DNA of 64,000 nt from Lithospermum erythrorhizon (GCA_019722365.1 JADFUC010001676.1:1-64000), one strand, 5' to 3'; positions 35,859-47,112 are shown, numbered from the stretch's first letter. Notes: generated by a model not told the origin, from the sequence alone. Translations and numbers: made by a program.

Positions 35859-36382
35859 TATTATTTAGTGAAAAAATAGTAGTATTTTTAACTTGTTTTA
35901 TTATTAACGTGATAATTTGGTAAAGGTATGTGGTTAATTAAGAGCACGAAGTTTATTAGTTTTGACCTGTTGAAAACCTAACTTGTCAGGCCTTTTTGAA
36001 AGGGAGGGAGAATTAATGTGTCTGTTAATTTTAGTTCCCTTCAATAGTTCAATGCTAATAGATACAGAGTACAAATCCATTGCATACTTTTTCCCCCCTG
36101 TTTATGTATTTGAATCCTTTGCTTCTTGTTCGATTTGGGGCATGTTTATTCAAAAAAAATAAAAAAATCTTACTAGATTTAGAGTGCCTGACAATGGAAA
36201 AGCTGAGAGATTAATTGTGATGTCCTTCTTATATGTAGAATGAAGTTGAAACTTTAAAGGTACTATAGGTAGAACATATTTACGTGCATATACTACCTAG
36301 TCTTTAGCGATATATGCAATTTTCATGTAGAAATGAAGTTGAATGTTAATGTCTTCATAGAGTGGAATAGTTGAAGTCAGCA

Positions 36383-37329
36383 ATGGAAGAAAGCAGTTTT
36401 TGTAAAGGCCTTCACCAGGTAGAAAACAGGTGGTGCTTGCCGAAATCCCATTGTAAGGAAGATCAGCTCCTGAGGGTTCTTCTTCTGGGAGGCAAATAGT
36501 GGTAAAACTTCTGGAGGGGATGGTAAGATTAGGGTAGTAATTTGAGTTCTCAATGGTTTTGAAATAGCTTGTGGTAGTAGCCCCAGCTTCTTTTGATTAC
36601 ACTTTGGGCCTATGGTGGGTTTTACATCCAATCGAGATGGGCACACGGTGATAATAAAGAAGGGATTTTTGGTGGGCACGATGATGATCCTAGTGAGGAA
36701 GTAGCCCAGATTGGAGAAAGTAACCGGCGAGATTTAGTTGCGCATGAGGATCCTTTGCCTGTTAACATAGGAACAAAATCAATGATTTTAATAGAGAAAC
36801 CAAGATGAATATCTTCTAAAGGATGTGTTGAGCCAAGCCAGAAAGTAAGAATCAGTTCGAGGTCACAGAAAACCGGGGTAAGCATCCGGCCGGGTTAGAG
36901 TTAAAGTAGGAAGATGGTAAAGGGAAGAGGAGGGTCCTAAACCGAGAGCACGCAACATATGGCTACTTGTTGGCAGGTCCTTTTTTAGACTAGAGGACAG
37001 AATATTAGAATGGAGTCCACAGAAGCGTTCTGGTACTTGTGATAGGAAAGGTCCATTTGCACGTCTTGTTTGGTCGAGGAAGTTTGTTTTAATATTCCAT
37101 GAAATGTCCATGACCGGGGCTCCACTTGCAATGTTGGAGTTGGCAACTGAATTTTTGAGCTGTGGGGCAACAGTTTCTGTTGTTGCTCTTAGCAAAAAGG
37201 GTGGATTGATGCCTGAGCTGGCCCGAAGAAAAATCAAAGTACTTGAGGACAAATCTGACCTCAGCTTTAAAACTGCCATGAAAGCTGATCTCATCATTGC
37301 AGGCTCGGCTGTTTCTGCTTCATGGATTG
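36383..37329 (+). pseudogene. GT4 gene exon 1: broken N-terminus, clean 3' part
   Basis: ATG at 36383 gives MEESSFCKG. The family's basic, Ser/Arg-rich leader then appears in a shifted frame (a TGGACRNPIVRK segment, then ANSGKTSGGDGK) with stops. The membrane anchor is at about 36550-36650, reading QWF, stop, NSLW, two stops, then PQLLLITLWAYGGFYIQSRW. An acidic stem follows (ESNRRDLVAHEDPLPVN), then more stops to about 36920. YGYLLAGPF and VGRSFFRLED occur in neighbouring frames near 36960. From about 36985 the frame is clean: EDRILEWSPQKRSGTCDRKG, LVWSRKFVLIFHEMSMTGAP and up to SAVSASWI. Exon end and GT at 37330. Confidence 0.8.
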
Positions 37330-38010
37330 GTGAGTGCTTATCCCTACTGTTTCTCTCAGACATCTCAATTTTGTGAGGATCTGAAGACCATTAAGCATGT
37401 CCTATTTATCCAGTTACTTGCCTCACTGTTTCGTCGATGTAAGTAGTATAAGCTCAAGTTTCTTTACAAATCCAATCTTCCTATATGGTGTGGCCCTCTG
37501 GGTCATGGTCACCATGATATGGAGGCATATTAGTCTGATGCAGGAGTTCATTAACTTGAAAAAATTCATTCCCAATCAGATACTGTTAAATTTGTATTTT
37601 TTGTTACAACTTGCCTTCTTTTAGTAGTTACCATGTTCCTGATGTTACTTTCGGTTCATTATCTCTGTGACTATCCTTTCTTTTCATTTGTTTCCTTGTT
37701 CTTTTCCTAGAAACTCAAACCCAGAGTGTCTGCTCAAGCATGAACGGTACATGCTGCCCACCTCTGTGTTACATCAATGTTCGTACCATCTCTTTTCTAA
37801 ATGTACTGTCGAAACAAAACACATAGTTACTTCTTACTTGGCAACATTAAATGTGTTTCTCAAGCATATAAGATGTCACTCTTTTAGAACTGTGATCTGG
37901 AGTGGACCCCCTTAATAAAATTATTTATTTGATCTGAATGAAAGCATGATCATGCTCGTTTACCTCCTAATTTATTATCATAGCGAGTGATGTGCTGTTT
38001 TTTGTTTCAG

Positions 38011-38879
38011 AGCAATACCTGCAGCATACTGTGCTAGGTACATCACAAATCCTTTGGTGGATCATGGAAAATCGGCGAGAATACTTTGATCGGTCAAAGA
38101 CTGTTCTTAACCGCGTGAAGAAGCTGATTTTCCTTTCAGAGTTGCAGTCAAAACAGTGGCTTGGTTGGTGTGAAGAAGAGAACATCAAGCTGAAATCTGG
38201 TTTGGCATTGGTTCCTCTTTCCGTTAATGATGAACTGGCTTTTGCAGCTGGCATCCCCTGCACCCTCAATACACCATCATTCAGCACTGAGAAGATGCTA
38301 GAGAAAAGGCAATTACTCAGGGAGTCCGTTAGGAAGGAAATGGGTTTAGCAGATGATGATATGCTTGTCATTGCTCTAAGCAGTATAAACCCTGGAAAGG
38401 GTCAACTCTTGCTTCTTGAATCAGCTCGTTTAATCTCTAAGGATGGATTGCCATTGACAATTTCTGGACATGAGGACATGGCCGGAAAACGGGAAGATTA
38501 TCATTCAAGGACATTACTACAAAATCCGAAACAAGCTGGTGGGCATTCAGATGTACTCCCTTCTCTCAAATCTTCCCGAGATCTAACTAAACATAGAAAG
38601 ATTAGTACCCATCTACTCTCCATCAGAGCTAAACCCGATACCGTCATCAATGGCAGTGGAAATATACTGCAGCCTGAGAATGTAGAAGATAAGGGAGCGA
38701 AACTCAAAGTCCTCATCGGTTCTGTTGGATCTAAGAGCAATAAAGTGCCTTATGTCAAATTACTTCTCAAATCTTTGTCTCAGCGCCCAAAGTTGTCGAA
38801 ATCTGTACTTTGGACCCCAGCAACCACACGTGTTGCATCTCTCTATGCTGCAGCTGATGTGTATGTAATGAATTCCCAG
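38011..38879 (+). CDS. GT4 gene exon 2
   Basis: Opens after TTTGTTTCAG in phase with exon 1 (a split GAG codon) and gives EQYLQHTVLGTSQILWWIME, then NRREYFDRSKTVLNRVKKL and so on, 289 complete codons without a stop. It ends AADVYVMNSQ before a GT donor at 38880. It covers the domain hinge, a poorly conserved Ser/Lys-rich insertion (about residues 155-235 of this exon) and the start of the nucleotide-sugar binding half. Confidence 0.9.
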
Positions 38880-38980
38880 GTGATAAGTCAATGCATGTTG
38901 TTGGATTTTACAACTCCATTTAAGTCTATCAACTTGAATTTTCATTAGTGTGTTGGTCTAAATTTGCTGGCTGTTTGCAG

Positions 38981-39037
38981 GGACTTGGTGAAACATTTGG
39001 AAGAGTAACAATTGAAGCAATGGCATTCGGTCTTCCT
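38981..39037 (+). CDS. GT4 gene exon 3 (57 bp)
   Basis: A 19-codon mini-exon, GLGETFGRVTIEAMAFGLP, between CTGTTTGCAG and GTAAGT. It holds the two glutamates of the GT4 E-x7-E motif. Phase is 0 at both ends. Confidence 0.93.
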
Positions 39038-39161
39038 GTAAGTCATGTCCTCATGCTATACTCAGAAATCGTCCTTACCTTTTTTAATTTATAGTACCTG
39101 TATTTTATGTCGGTGCATGTAAATATATCATTGCATGGACATAGGAATAGGAGGTGTTAAT

Positions 39162-39683
39162 TGTTATAGCATATGCAATCCTAAGAGGGGGTGAATTAGG
39201 ATAACGTACAAAGTTGAAATCTTTTTCGATTTTTAAGTCAGTGAATAGTTAATGTTTATGCTGCAGTTGGCTTCGATTCAACAAACTGTAAACCCGATTC
39301 CATAGTGCTTTCAAATCCTGGTAGCGATTTACTAATGATCAATTTCTAACAACCGATAATATAAATTAACAATAAGTAAATAAGATAAGAAATAGAGGAT
39401 CTGTGATGTAAGCGAGGCAATGAAGCCTGTCTTTCGGCCTTTTGAGCTTTTCCGATGCAAGGAGTTTGGAAATGTAGGCTATGCTCTCGTAATGCGGAGT
39501 TAAATCAATCGTGGCGTATAAGCGTCGACTCGAAAATACACTACATGAAACCAGCTGGAGCTACCGGCCTCTGGGCACCAGCTCGAGAAACCTCAGAGCG
39601 ACCTCGCTCCAACGTAATTTGTTAGCGCTTAAACGTAATTTGTTAAGCTGACAAAATACTGATTAGTGACTCGTGAGTCAGCA
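39162..39683 (-). mobile_element. LTR in minus orientation (copia/SIRE-like style)
   Basis: On the minus strand it starts TGCTGACTCACGAGTCACTA at 39683 and ends CTTAGGATTGCATATGCTAT followed by AACA at 39162, giving the TG...CA ends of an LTR. Near the end it has TTCACCCCCTCTTAGG, a string typical of the 3' end of many plant copia LTRs. The length is 522 bp. Its first about 55 bp match the LTR at 41828, which points the other way. Confidence 0.65.
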
Positions 39684-40499
39684 AACTTCCACACACATGA
39701 TAACAAATTAAATTATGCTAAGGAGGGAGAAAAGATAACCTTGATAGCGAGAAGCTCTCATAAAGATTTTTTTCAAGTTTGTTTATGTAACAATAATGTA
39801 TTTATGGTAAAAACTGATCAAATAAATCCCAACATGAAACAAGCAATCCTGGCCCCGCAAGCGATATTGATAATCAATTCAGCTGATGATTAAATAAGAT
39901 CAAATATCCAACTGTAGCAAAGCCCAAAAGTGGCCAAAGAGAGACATGAATGTGAAGGAAGCATAAAAGTCATAATCTTAAAAACATATCATAAATTCTC
40001 CCCCTTTGTAAATATCAAAAAGGGGAAAGGCGCCTTGAGGAAAATAAAGAAACAGAACCTTAAAAATATAGAAGGGATGTGTCGTAGTCAATCTCCGCGC
40101 TGGGATAGAACCTCGTACCGTCGTCGAGGGCTTCGGTCGAACAGTTCTTTGCATGTCTTGGTGTACCGCTGTTTATGAGTCAAAGGTTGTGAAGCATATG
40201 GTGGAGTGTTAGCTAAGTAGTAAATTTGAAAATGTTCTTATTTCTGATGATCCAGCAGGAACAAAGATATGGCTATGCTCGTTACTCGACACTACTTACT
40301 ACTAGCATCTGCGTTACTAAACGTCAAGAGCTTCGTGATACCCACCGGATAATCTACGTGCTTTTTTATGTCACGACTGGTCTCTCGTATCTTACTTGGA
40401 ATCTCTTTCAGCTCAAGAGTAAGGTATATCTGGCATAACTTTATCACGCCTTGATTAACATCTTGAACACTCAAGACATGACACGAGGGCTCGAGATTC

Positions 40500-41600
40500 T
40501 TGAGCATCAAAGAAGCATGGCCGAGAGAGTGATGAAAATATGTAGGCGGATGAGGATGTCAATGTGGAGGAAAATATAAAAAGTCTCTTTTAGTGTTACA
40601 TTTGGAAATGTTGAGTTGAGATCGTTTGGGCAAAACATGACCCAATGACTCTCCTAAGGCTAGAGGTGGTCTGTTGTCAGAGACAAAAGTTAGTCTCTGT
40701 GGGCTCGATTAGGTGGTGCATGAGTGATCTAGAAGACATCGTAGTTTGGGAAAGATTCAAGGAACAAGGTATAACCGATTTCCTAATATTTTCTCATGAA
40801 GTTTACCCGGATTTAGTAAGGGGTTTTATAAGCATGCTCATGTAACCTCTAATGTGGAAAATACTAGAGTGTCATTTGTTGTGGAGGGTAAAGAGATATA
40901 ATTTAGAAATTAAGTTTTTGCCAATCTCGGTATATCTTCGAGGATCACGATCATTATTTATAGGTAAATCATCTTTTCCTAAGATAATGAAATTATGACC
41001 ATTTGGGATTCGAAACTTGAGAATCATTAGGATGGTAAAAGATGCATCCATTAAACACCGGGCGAACTTATCATCACCATCCAAAGAGTTCGTTTTGCTC
41101 CGGGGCATTTCTCTTACATCGCTTTGAGGAAGGTAAATCATTATTCAGCCAGCTTAATTTCCTCGTAAAGGCAGAGGAATAGCCCGGCCCGTGCCTCGAC
41201 ATATTACAAAAACCTCCTTGATATTTAAGATTGAACGACCTAGCAAAGTCGTCTTGGAAAAAAACTTAATTATTTGGCCGTCTTTCTGCCGCTGACTAAT
41301 GACGCTCTATTATTTTCACATTAGAGTTACATGAGGTAATATAAAACCATCTTATTAAATTGAATTAGCGTCATGAGAAAAGGTTAGAAAATCGGTTATA
41401 CCTTATTTCCTTAAATCTTTTAAATGCTTTTCAAAACTTTGATGCTAGATCGCTTTAAAATTAGCTTGGACTAACTTTTGTGTTAATTGTATCACCTCTA
41501 TCATTAGGAGAGTTATCATCTTTTGAGGCTCTCGAGCTTCAACATGTCTTGGTCATGAGGGCATTCGTATGAAATCGGCTTAATTTTGTTTATCTTGGAT
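40500..41600 (+). pseudogene. Retroelement ORF remnant (plant gag/transposon-protein type)
   Basis: Plus-strand frames contain WERFKEQGITDFLIFSHEVY, then, in the next frame, FYKHAHVTSNVENTRVSF-like residues and VEGKEI, then VFANLGIS-like residues. This resembles the 'VYPDLVREFY...VRGKEI' proteins carried by plant LTR elements. Stops interrupt it every 30-60 codons. It lies just before the PPT and LTR at 41812-41828. Confidence 0.55.
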
Positions 41601-41810
41601 ATTTATCTTTATTTAATTATCGTTAAACAATTGATTATCAATATCGTTTGTGGTTTGTATTGTTTGTTTCATCTGTTGATTATTTTATCGTGCTTCGTAC
41701 CATGAATAAATTATTGTTGCATAAAAAAACTTGAGAATTTTATGTTGAGGGGGAGCTTCATTTATTGTGGTTATCTTTTTCTTTCCTTAGAGTAAGTAAA
41801 TTATGTTATC

Positions 41811-41827
41811 ATAAAAAAAGGGGAGTC
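41811..41827 (+). other. Polypurine tract next to the plus-orientation LTR
   Basis: AAAAAAAGGGGAGTCTG lies immediately before the LTR start TGTTGACTCACG. A purine tract ending at the 3' LTR is the priming site for plus-strand DNA synthesis, so the element's interior should lie to the left, in plus orientation. Confidence 0.6.
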
Positions 41828-43185
41828 TGTTGACTCACGTGTCACTAATCCTTATTTTGATAATAAAAAATTACGTTTAAGCACTAACATTGTTCTAAGT
41901 AACCTACGATGCGCCATAAGCGGGATGTTAGCACGATTCTACAGTGTGCCTTAAACTGACATGTTGGCACAAGTTTCAAGTTAAGACAACGTCGGGCTTA
42001 GTTTATATTCTTAACTTCGGTGGCATAATTTGATTGGAGTAACATTTACAAATCGTTCCGGCTATTTAAGTTCTTAAAAATTTGTTTTGCTTAAAAGAAT
42101 TTTTTGTTTAAACATGTTCTTTATTGATCCGCATTTGAATTATTACGAAATCGAGCTTGAATGACTTTGTAATCATTTTATATATCGTCTCAAAGATTAA
42201 AATTCAAAATTAGAGAGTCAATCTTAAAGAATTAGTGAAAATACAAATGACCACTCTTTTTATTAATATGACCCCTCAGCGTGAAAGCCGTTGATCACGA
42301 TCGTTATTACATCAAAAATGTTCGAGAGGTTTTGCAATGCTCATAGCGGTTTGCAAGCGGCTCTGACATCCGTTTGTCTTTGAACGATTTAGCGTTGGCG
42401 ATGATATTAGCCCGCAGTTCGATTAAGATTCTGGTAAAATTAAAACGAGCTATTTTTAAGTTTGAATATTTTTGGCACCATTAAAGGCATTTCTCACCTA
42501 TCAAAATTGAACTTTTTGCAATTAATTTCTTCAATCAATTCTCAATTGTTCCAAATTAAAAAGTCAATCTCTTGTAATCATACTTGTTGAATTAGTTTGT
42601 GATGGATTCCATTATATTCATCCATTTAGGAATTTATTGTAAGAAATGTTCTTTCTTTTAGAAAAGATTGACTAGTTTAAAAGCTAATTGCTTCTAGTTG
42701 TTGCTAGAAGGATTGTTTAAGATTGGGTAAATTTTGAGTATTAGGTTTAATTAGAGGTTCTTCAAAGTTTTTCAGTGAGTGCCTAGAGGTGTAGTTAGGT
42801 GTCTAGTGGGTTTGCTAGAGGTGTGTTTGGGTTAACAGTGTTGAACTCCGTTCATTATACACGAGGTTACATTTCCAAAGCTCTATTTACGAAGACACAA
42901 ACAACAGCTACCTATATTTCACAAAAGCAAAGGAAATATAGGATGATTGCAAAACGATGTACTCTGATTTAGAAAATGCATCACAAGTGTTTGAAATAAA
43001 AACACAACTCAAAGAAATCAAGCAGGGGAACTTATTTGTAGGTAAAGTACAGCAGATCTCAAAGGATTCACCAAGGGAGATGATTTGTACAGTGACATAG
43101 ATCCTCTCTGTACGGATTGCAACATGAAATACAAAAAGAAAATCCAAAACGAACCACAATTTTTGGCAGGGACTTCAAAGTGATA
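41827..43185 (+). mobile_element. LTR in plus orientation, right end truncated
   Basis: It starts TGTTGACTCACGTGTCACTA after the polypurine tract and extends about 1.3 kb. A characteristic GCCTAGAGGTGTAGTTAGGT block (about 42782), a TTGAACTCCGTTCATTATAC block and a late GGCAGGGACTTCAAAGTG segment (about 43165) follow in order. The expected terminal CACCCCC string is missing: at about 43190 the sequence passes into the zinc-knuckle region of a copia element. Confidence 0.6.
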
Positions 43186-43194
43186 GCGGCGGCG

Positions 43195-44690
43195 CGTGAT
43201 TAGAAAGGCCTTGGTGAGCAATTATGACCATTGTCAAAAATCAGGTCACTCCAAAGGCCGTATCTTTGGGGTGACCACCAGGCTGCGGAGCTTGAGGAGG
43301 TTTCAAAAGGAACTCAGCTTCACCAAGGAGCAACTGGAACAGATCCGCAACCTCCTCCAACTGTCACTATCGGCTATCTCCAGACTGATAACATCATTTC
43401 GAACCCTATCCTTTCGATTATTGATTCTGGAGCCTCAGAACATATGACATCTCATATTGAATTATTTAACTCTAATAATTAATTCGTTGGGTATGAGATG
43501 AATCGGTTAAACCACATAGGAATAATCAGACCAACTGTGAACTAGGATTAAAGAACCCTAGAAATCAGGACTTAAATCAACTAGGATTCAAGAACCCTAA
43601 AAATTGGGATTCAAATCAACAAATTGGGAATAATAGAATTGAGAAAACTCTAGGATTAGAGAACCCCAAGTGTAATCAGTCGAGTTCGAGTGTAAAAGAT
43701 GAGTGGAGACTGTCGAAGGCTGATGTAGTGAATCAGTTAGGAGAAAAATCCTCAAATCCCATGAACCCTAATTGTAATCGATTAAGAGGGGGGTTGATTA
43801 TGTAAGAGTTGCTACTGTTTTAATTAAGGGGAGGGGTCACATTCTTATTTTTGATAATTTAATTTTAGAAAATGTTTTATATATGTTCCTGATTTGGCCT
43901 GTAACTTAATTCTCAGCCAGCAAAAACAATGAAACAGATATAATAAGCATGTTTAGCGGTTTTGGGTGTGTATCTTTCGAGGAATTAAATATAGGAAGCG
44001 ATTTAAGCATTCTTAGGCCGTGAAAGATTAAGCTATTTTTAGAATAATACTTTGTCAATTTATAATTGGTGTTGTCCTCTTCCAAATATACTTCGAATAT
44101 TCGTTACTTTAATTCTTGTATGGATTCTGATAACATTTTGAGGTGGCGTTATGGAAAAAACTTGGTACTTGAGAGTTTCGGTATTGCAATTATTCCCCTA
44201 ATACATTCTCTCAGAAAAAAATAAATATAAACTGTGATATATGTTAATTTTTGCTAAACACACCTGAACTAACTTACCACGAAAAGGACATAAATCCACA
44301 AGTCCTTTTTCCATCATTCATAGTGACTTGTGGGACCATTCAAAGTAACTACATCAAACGGACATTGATGGTTAAAAGTCATTTTTATTGATGATAAAAC
44401 TCTTCGCTTGGTTATCTCTTAAAAAATAAAAATGATGTGTTTGAATGTTTTCAAAAAAAACTTTCATATGATCCGTACTCGATTTCAGCTTCATTAAAAT
44501 CCTCCGTTAGATAATGGAATGAATGTTAAACTCAAAAATAGTTTTTGAAACTTAAAATTGTACCTTAATACCTTTGAGGAGGCTGTGCGTATATATACTG
44601 ACCAAAAATGGGGTTGTTGAAAAACAATTCAGGCTTACCTAATAGAGTAAGCAGATTGTTGGCTCCTTGTGCTGTTTGTCTCAAAACAAA
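43195..44690 (+). mobile_element. Degenerate Ty1/copia gag-pol segment
   Basis: Plus strand, in order: a CCHC-like knuckle (NYDHCQKSGHSK, about 43217-43255, first Cys lost); a protease active site (SIIDSGASEHMTSHIELF, about 43409-43465); an L-SVSKL-like segment (about 43900); the integrase core (FIHSDLW, then KVTTSNGH and VIFIDD, about 44315-44395, with the first Asp); an ILR-DNG piece (about 44500-44520); and the NGVVE-R-HLIE-A segment (about 44607-44660) with the catalytic Glu region. Many stops and frame changes. The reverse transcriptase was not found, so the element is cut after integrase. Confidence 0.85.
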
Positions 44691-44724
44691 AATAACTACA
44701 TTTAGAAGCTTAAAATTAGATTGT

Positions 44725-45190
44725 CGAGAAATTCTGCATGTGAAGCATTGCATTGGAGTTCTTATAAGATGTGAACTTAGAAAAGAAGATGCGTCTTGGT
44801 GATATGAGTAGTCTGCCGTCAATGCATAAAGCATGCTCATATACGTTTTTTGCGATTAGGGTGTTAGGCTCACTCTTTTTGGATTGAACGCATGATAACG
44901 TCGGAATTAGTCTTATCAGGTATTGATTCTAGGGTGGCTCCTCACTAGGCCTCAGAGGTGTCCGCTTCTTTGTGACTTAGTTCACATGATTCAGGACAGA
45001 GACATGAATATGGGAGAGGATTATTGTTAATAGATTGATGGGCTCCTAAGCCTTGAGTATTCCGTAGTTTTGTCATCGCTCATGCTTTCATTTGACTTTC
45101 CAGGTGGTCATAAAATTCTGCAGGTGAAAGCGAGTTTAACATTAAGTTCTTATAAGATGAACTTAGAAGATGCGTCTTGGTGATATGACG
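44725..45190. repeat. Two direct repeats of about 75-80 bp, 390 bp apart
   Basis: Copy A (about 44725-44805) and copy B (about 45109-45185) share AAATTCTGCA, GTTCTTATAAGATG, GAACTTAGAA and GATGCGTCTTGGTGATATGA in the same order. Small indels distinguish them. They could be short LTR ends of a solo or deleted element or a tandem duplication; the 300 bp between them has no coding motif. Confidence 0.75.
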
Positions 45191-45309
45191 ATGCAGATAA
45201 ATCTTTATCAAGCGTATCACTTTACGCCTTGCAGCCGCACCCACACACCGCATCTGGCATTTTCTGATTCGGGTATTCACAGGCGCCAATATTTACCGTC
45301 GGCTTGAGG

Positions 45310-45371
45310 GGAGTATTGAATATAGCGTTAATGTCATTATGTGACTACTTTAAGGAGTATTGAATATAGCA
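45310..45371. repeat. Short direct repeat GGAGTATTGAATATAGC x2
   Basis: A 17-bp string occurs twice, about 44 bp apart, near the 3' end of the GT4 gene's last intron. Confidence 0.8.
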
Positions 45372-45843
45372 GGTGTATCATTGTAGATGCCATATACTCT
45401 GATTATTTTGATGTTAATAGCTGTTCTAAATTGATCTTTGATTGATTGTATAGTCTTTAATACTTTATTCTTTCTTAAACCAGGCAGCCAGTAGGAGCAT
45501 TTCATTTTTGTATAACTTCTCATAATAGTTATTCAATAATACACAAGTGATTATTCACTCACAAACACTGTCTTTTTAGATTTCAACTTTGAATTGCATA
45601 TAGTATAACATTAATTTGCAATGCTGAGATACCAAAATTGAGATAATCATGTTCAAAATGGATCATGATCTCTTTCTAATCATATCAATGCTGTGATAAC
45701 AAGATTGTAATGATTACACATTCAATTAGCTGAATATCATCGTTTGCTCTATGGATTTTCGAAAACTTTGCACCATATTCTAAAGTCCAAGTGTAGCAAC
45801 TGACTGTTATTTGTAGTTCTCATTAGCAATTTCCATGGTGCAG

Positions 45844-46089
45844 GTGCTGGGAACAGATTCAGGAGGCACGAAAGAGATTGTAGAACACAATGTAACTGGC
45901 CTTCTCCATCCCTTGGGCCGTCCTGGAGCTCGAATTCTTGCTGAAAATCTTCAGTATATGCTTGAAAACCCATCAGAAAGGCAGCGAATGGGCATTGCAG
46001 GAAGAAAAAAGGTAGAGAAAATATACTTAAAGAAGCACATGTACAAAAAGTTCGCGGAGGTCCTCTATAGTTGTATGAGGATAAAATGA
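45844..46089 (+). CDS. GT4 gene last exon
   Basis: Opens after CCATGGTGCAG with VLGTDSGGTKEIVEHNVTGL, continues LHPLGRPGARILAENLQYML and ends KKFAEVLYSCMRIK and TGA. Phase 0 joins it to exon 3. It contains the end of the GT4 nucleotide-sugar pocket and the C-terminal helix. No stop or frameshift. Confidence 0.93.
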   Translation: MLGTDSGGTKEIVEHNVTGLLHPLGRPGARILAENLQYMLENPSERQRMGIAGRKKVEKIYLKKHMYKKFAEVLYSCMRIK

Positions 46090-46890
46090 GCCAGGTAAAT
46101 GCCCTTGTGCGGGTTGTATTTTAGAGATATATTAGCTAGGGACTAAAACCGTCCTTGGTCTAAAACAGAGGAATTGCTAAGTGCCATTCATTCAACTGCA
46201 ACAGCATAGCATCTTACATTTCTGGTACCTTTTCGTGGCTACATGTGAGGATTCTTTGTGACACAATTTTTTTTCAATGGTTCAAGAACTTAGAAGGTTG
46301 CTTTTTGTGGCAAATTTGAAAGATGTTTCCTGTTGCTTCATGTAGTAAAGAAATCGTTGAACTGATGTGCTTTTCAGCCATCATTTATTGCCGCAGTTAA
46401 TTTTTGAGGCAGGAGGCTCTCCATTGGTTTTGAGACATATTGATGTTAATGTTGATGTATATCGATTATCTTTTTGTCTTCAGCCATCATGCATCGTCTC
46501 CTTTACTTTTTAAGACACCTAGTAATTTGTTGATCTCAAGTCTCTGATTTCTCCATTTCATTTTTTCTGTGTGTATAGTTTTGGATAGGATTTTGCAAGA
46601 TAATATATATGAGTGGTTTTGATCAATCAAGCACCAACAAATTGATGTTATTAATAATCTCAAAGATTATATTTTATGAATTGAACTACAATTATTATTT
46701 GAATATATTACCTCTTGTAGTGTGAATGGTTTTGCAGCAGAAGATTTTTAAAATACATCACTTCAATTGGTGGTCCTCAAATTAGTACACAATATAGCAT
46801 AGAGGTCTGTTGGATGTTCCCTTGTAAATTAAATGGCAATCTTTGTTGGAAATAGTTCTTATGCACTGTTATACTCCATTATACTCATCC
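46090..46890. other. GT4 3' UTR and intergenic DNA
   Basis: The first few hundred bases are GC-neutral, as expected for a 3' UTR, then AT-rich. No confident polyadenylation site could be chosen. Confidence 0.4.
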
Positions 46891-46892
46891 CA

Positions 46893-47045
46893 TCCCAAAA
46901 AAAATTGTCCGATTTGATTTTTAGTAGTAGTCAAAAGTATCGAACTTCTTCTATGAAATTAAGTTGAATTCTGATTATATTTCTATTTAGATCTTGATTC
47001 CCCTGTCACAAACCTTTCTTTCAAAACCTTACACATAGTTATCCA
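46893..47045. mobile_element. MITE-like repeat end, sibling of 22337
   Basis: CCCATCCCAAAAAAAATTGT is followed by CCGATTTGATTTTTAG and TAGTCAAAA. This is the same order as at 22347-22390. One-ended. Confidence 0.5.
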
Positions 47046-47112
47046 TGCAGGTGAGCAAAATTCATGTTCTCTTGCTTTGTAATCAATGGGGGTATAACAT
47101 CTCATCCACTCC

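Larger units (their letters stand above)
39038..45843 (+). other. GT4 gene last intron, 6.8 kb, enlarged by retroelements
   Basis: It begins GTAAGTCATG and ends TTCCATGGTGCAG. The outer parts (39038-39160 and about 45200-45843) look like ordinary AT-rich intron. Between them lie two related LTRs in opposite orientation, a retroelement ORF remnant, a degenerate copia pol segment and a pair of direct repeats. The exons on either side join in frame, as expected for a tolerated intronic insertion. Confidence 0.8.
36383..46089 (+). pseudogene. Plant GT4-family glycosyltransferase gene (At1g75420-like), 5' exon decayed
   Basis: Glycosyltransferases of this plant group are about 700-residue type II membrane proteins, presumably Golgi, with a C-terminal GT4 (group 1) domain. 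The acceptor is not known. Four exons are inferred: 36383-37329, 38011-38879, 38981-39037 and 45844-46089, about 2.1 kb of coding sequence, matching the family length. All internal junctions have GT/AG and correct phase. GT4 hallmarks are present: SSINPGKGQLLLLESARL, a GSVGSKSNKVPYVK segment, the VLWTPATTRVASLYAAADVY region and the acidic motif ETFGRVTIEAMAFG, then VLGTDSGGTKEIVEHN; the C-terminus is MRIK. The first about 620 bp of exon 1 read only with frameshifts and stops. The last intron is 6.8 kb and full of LTR elements. It may be a pseudogene, or the assembly may be faulty at the 5' end. Confidence 0.85.

Noticed and set aside
36863..37363. 166-codon minus-strand open frame
   Set aside because: It lies antisense to the clearly conserved GT4 exon 1 (EDRILEWSPQKRS to SAVSASWI, plus strand); a shadow frame.
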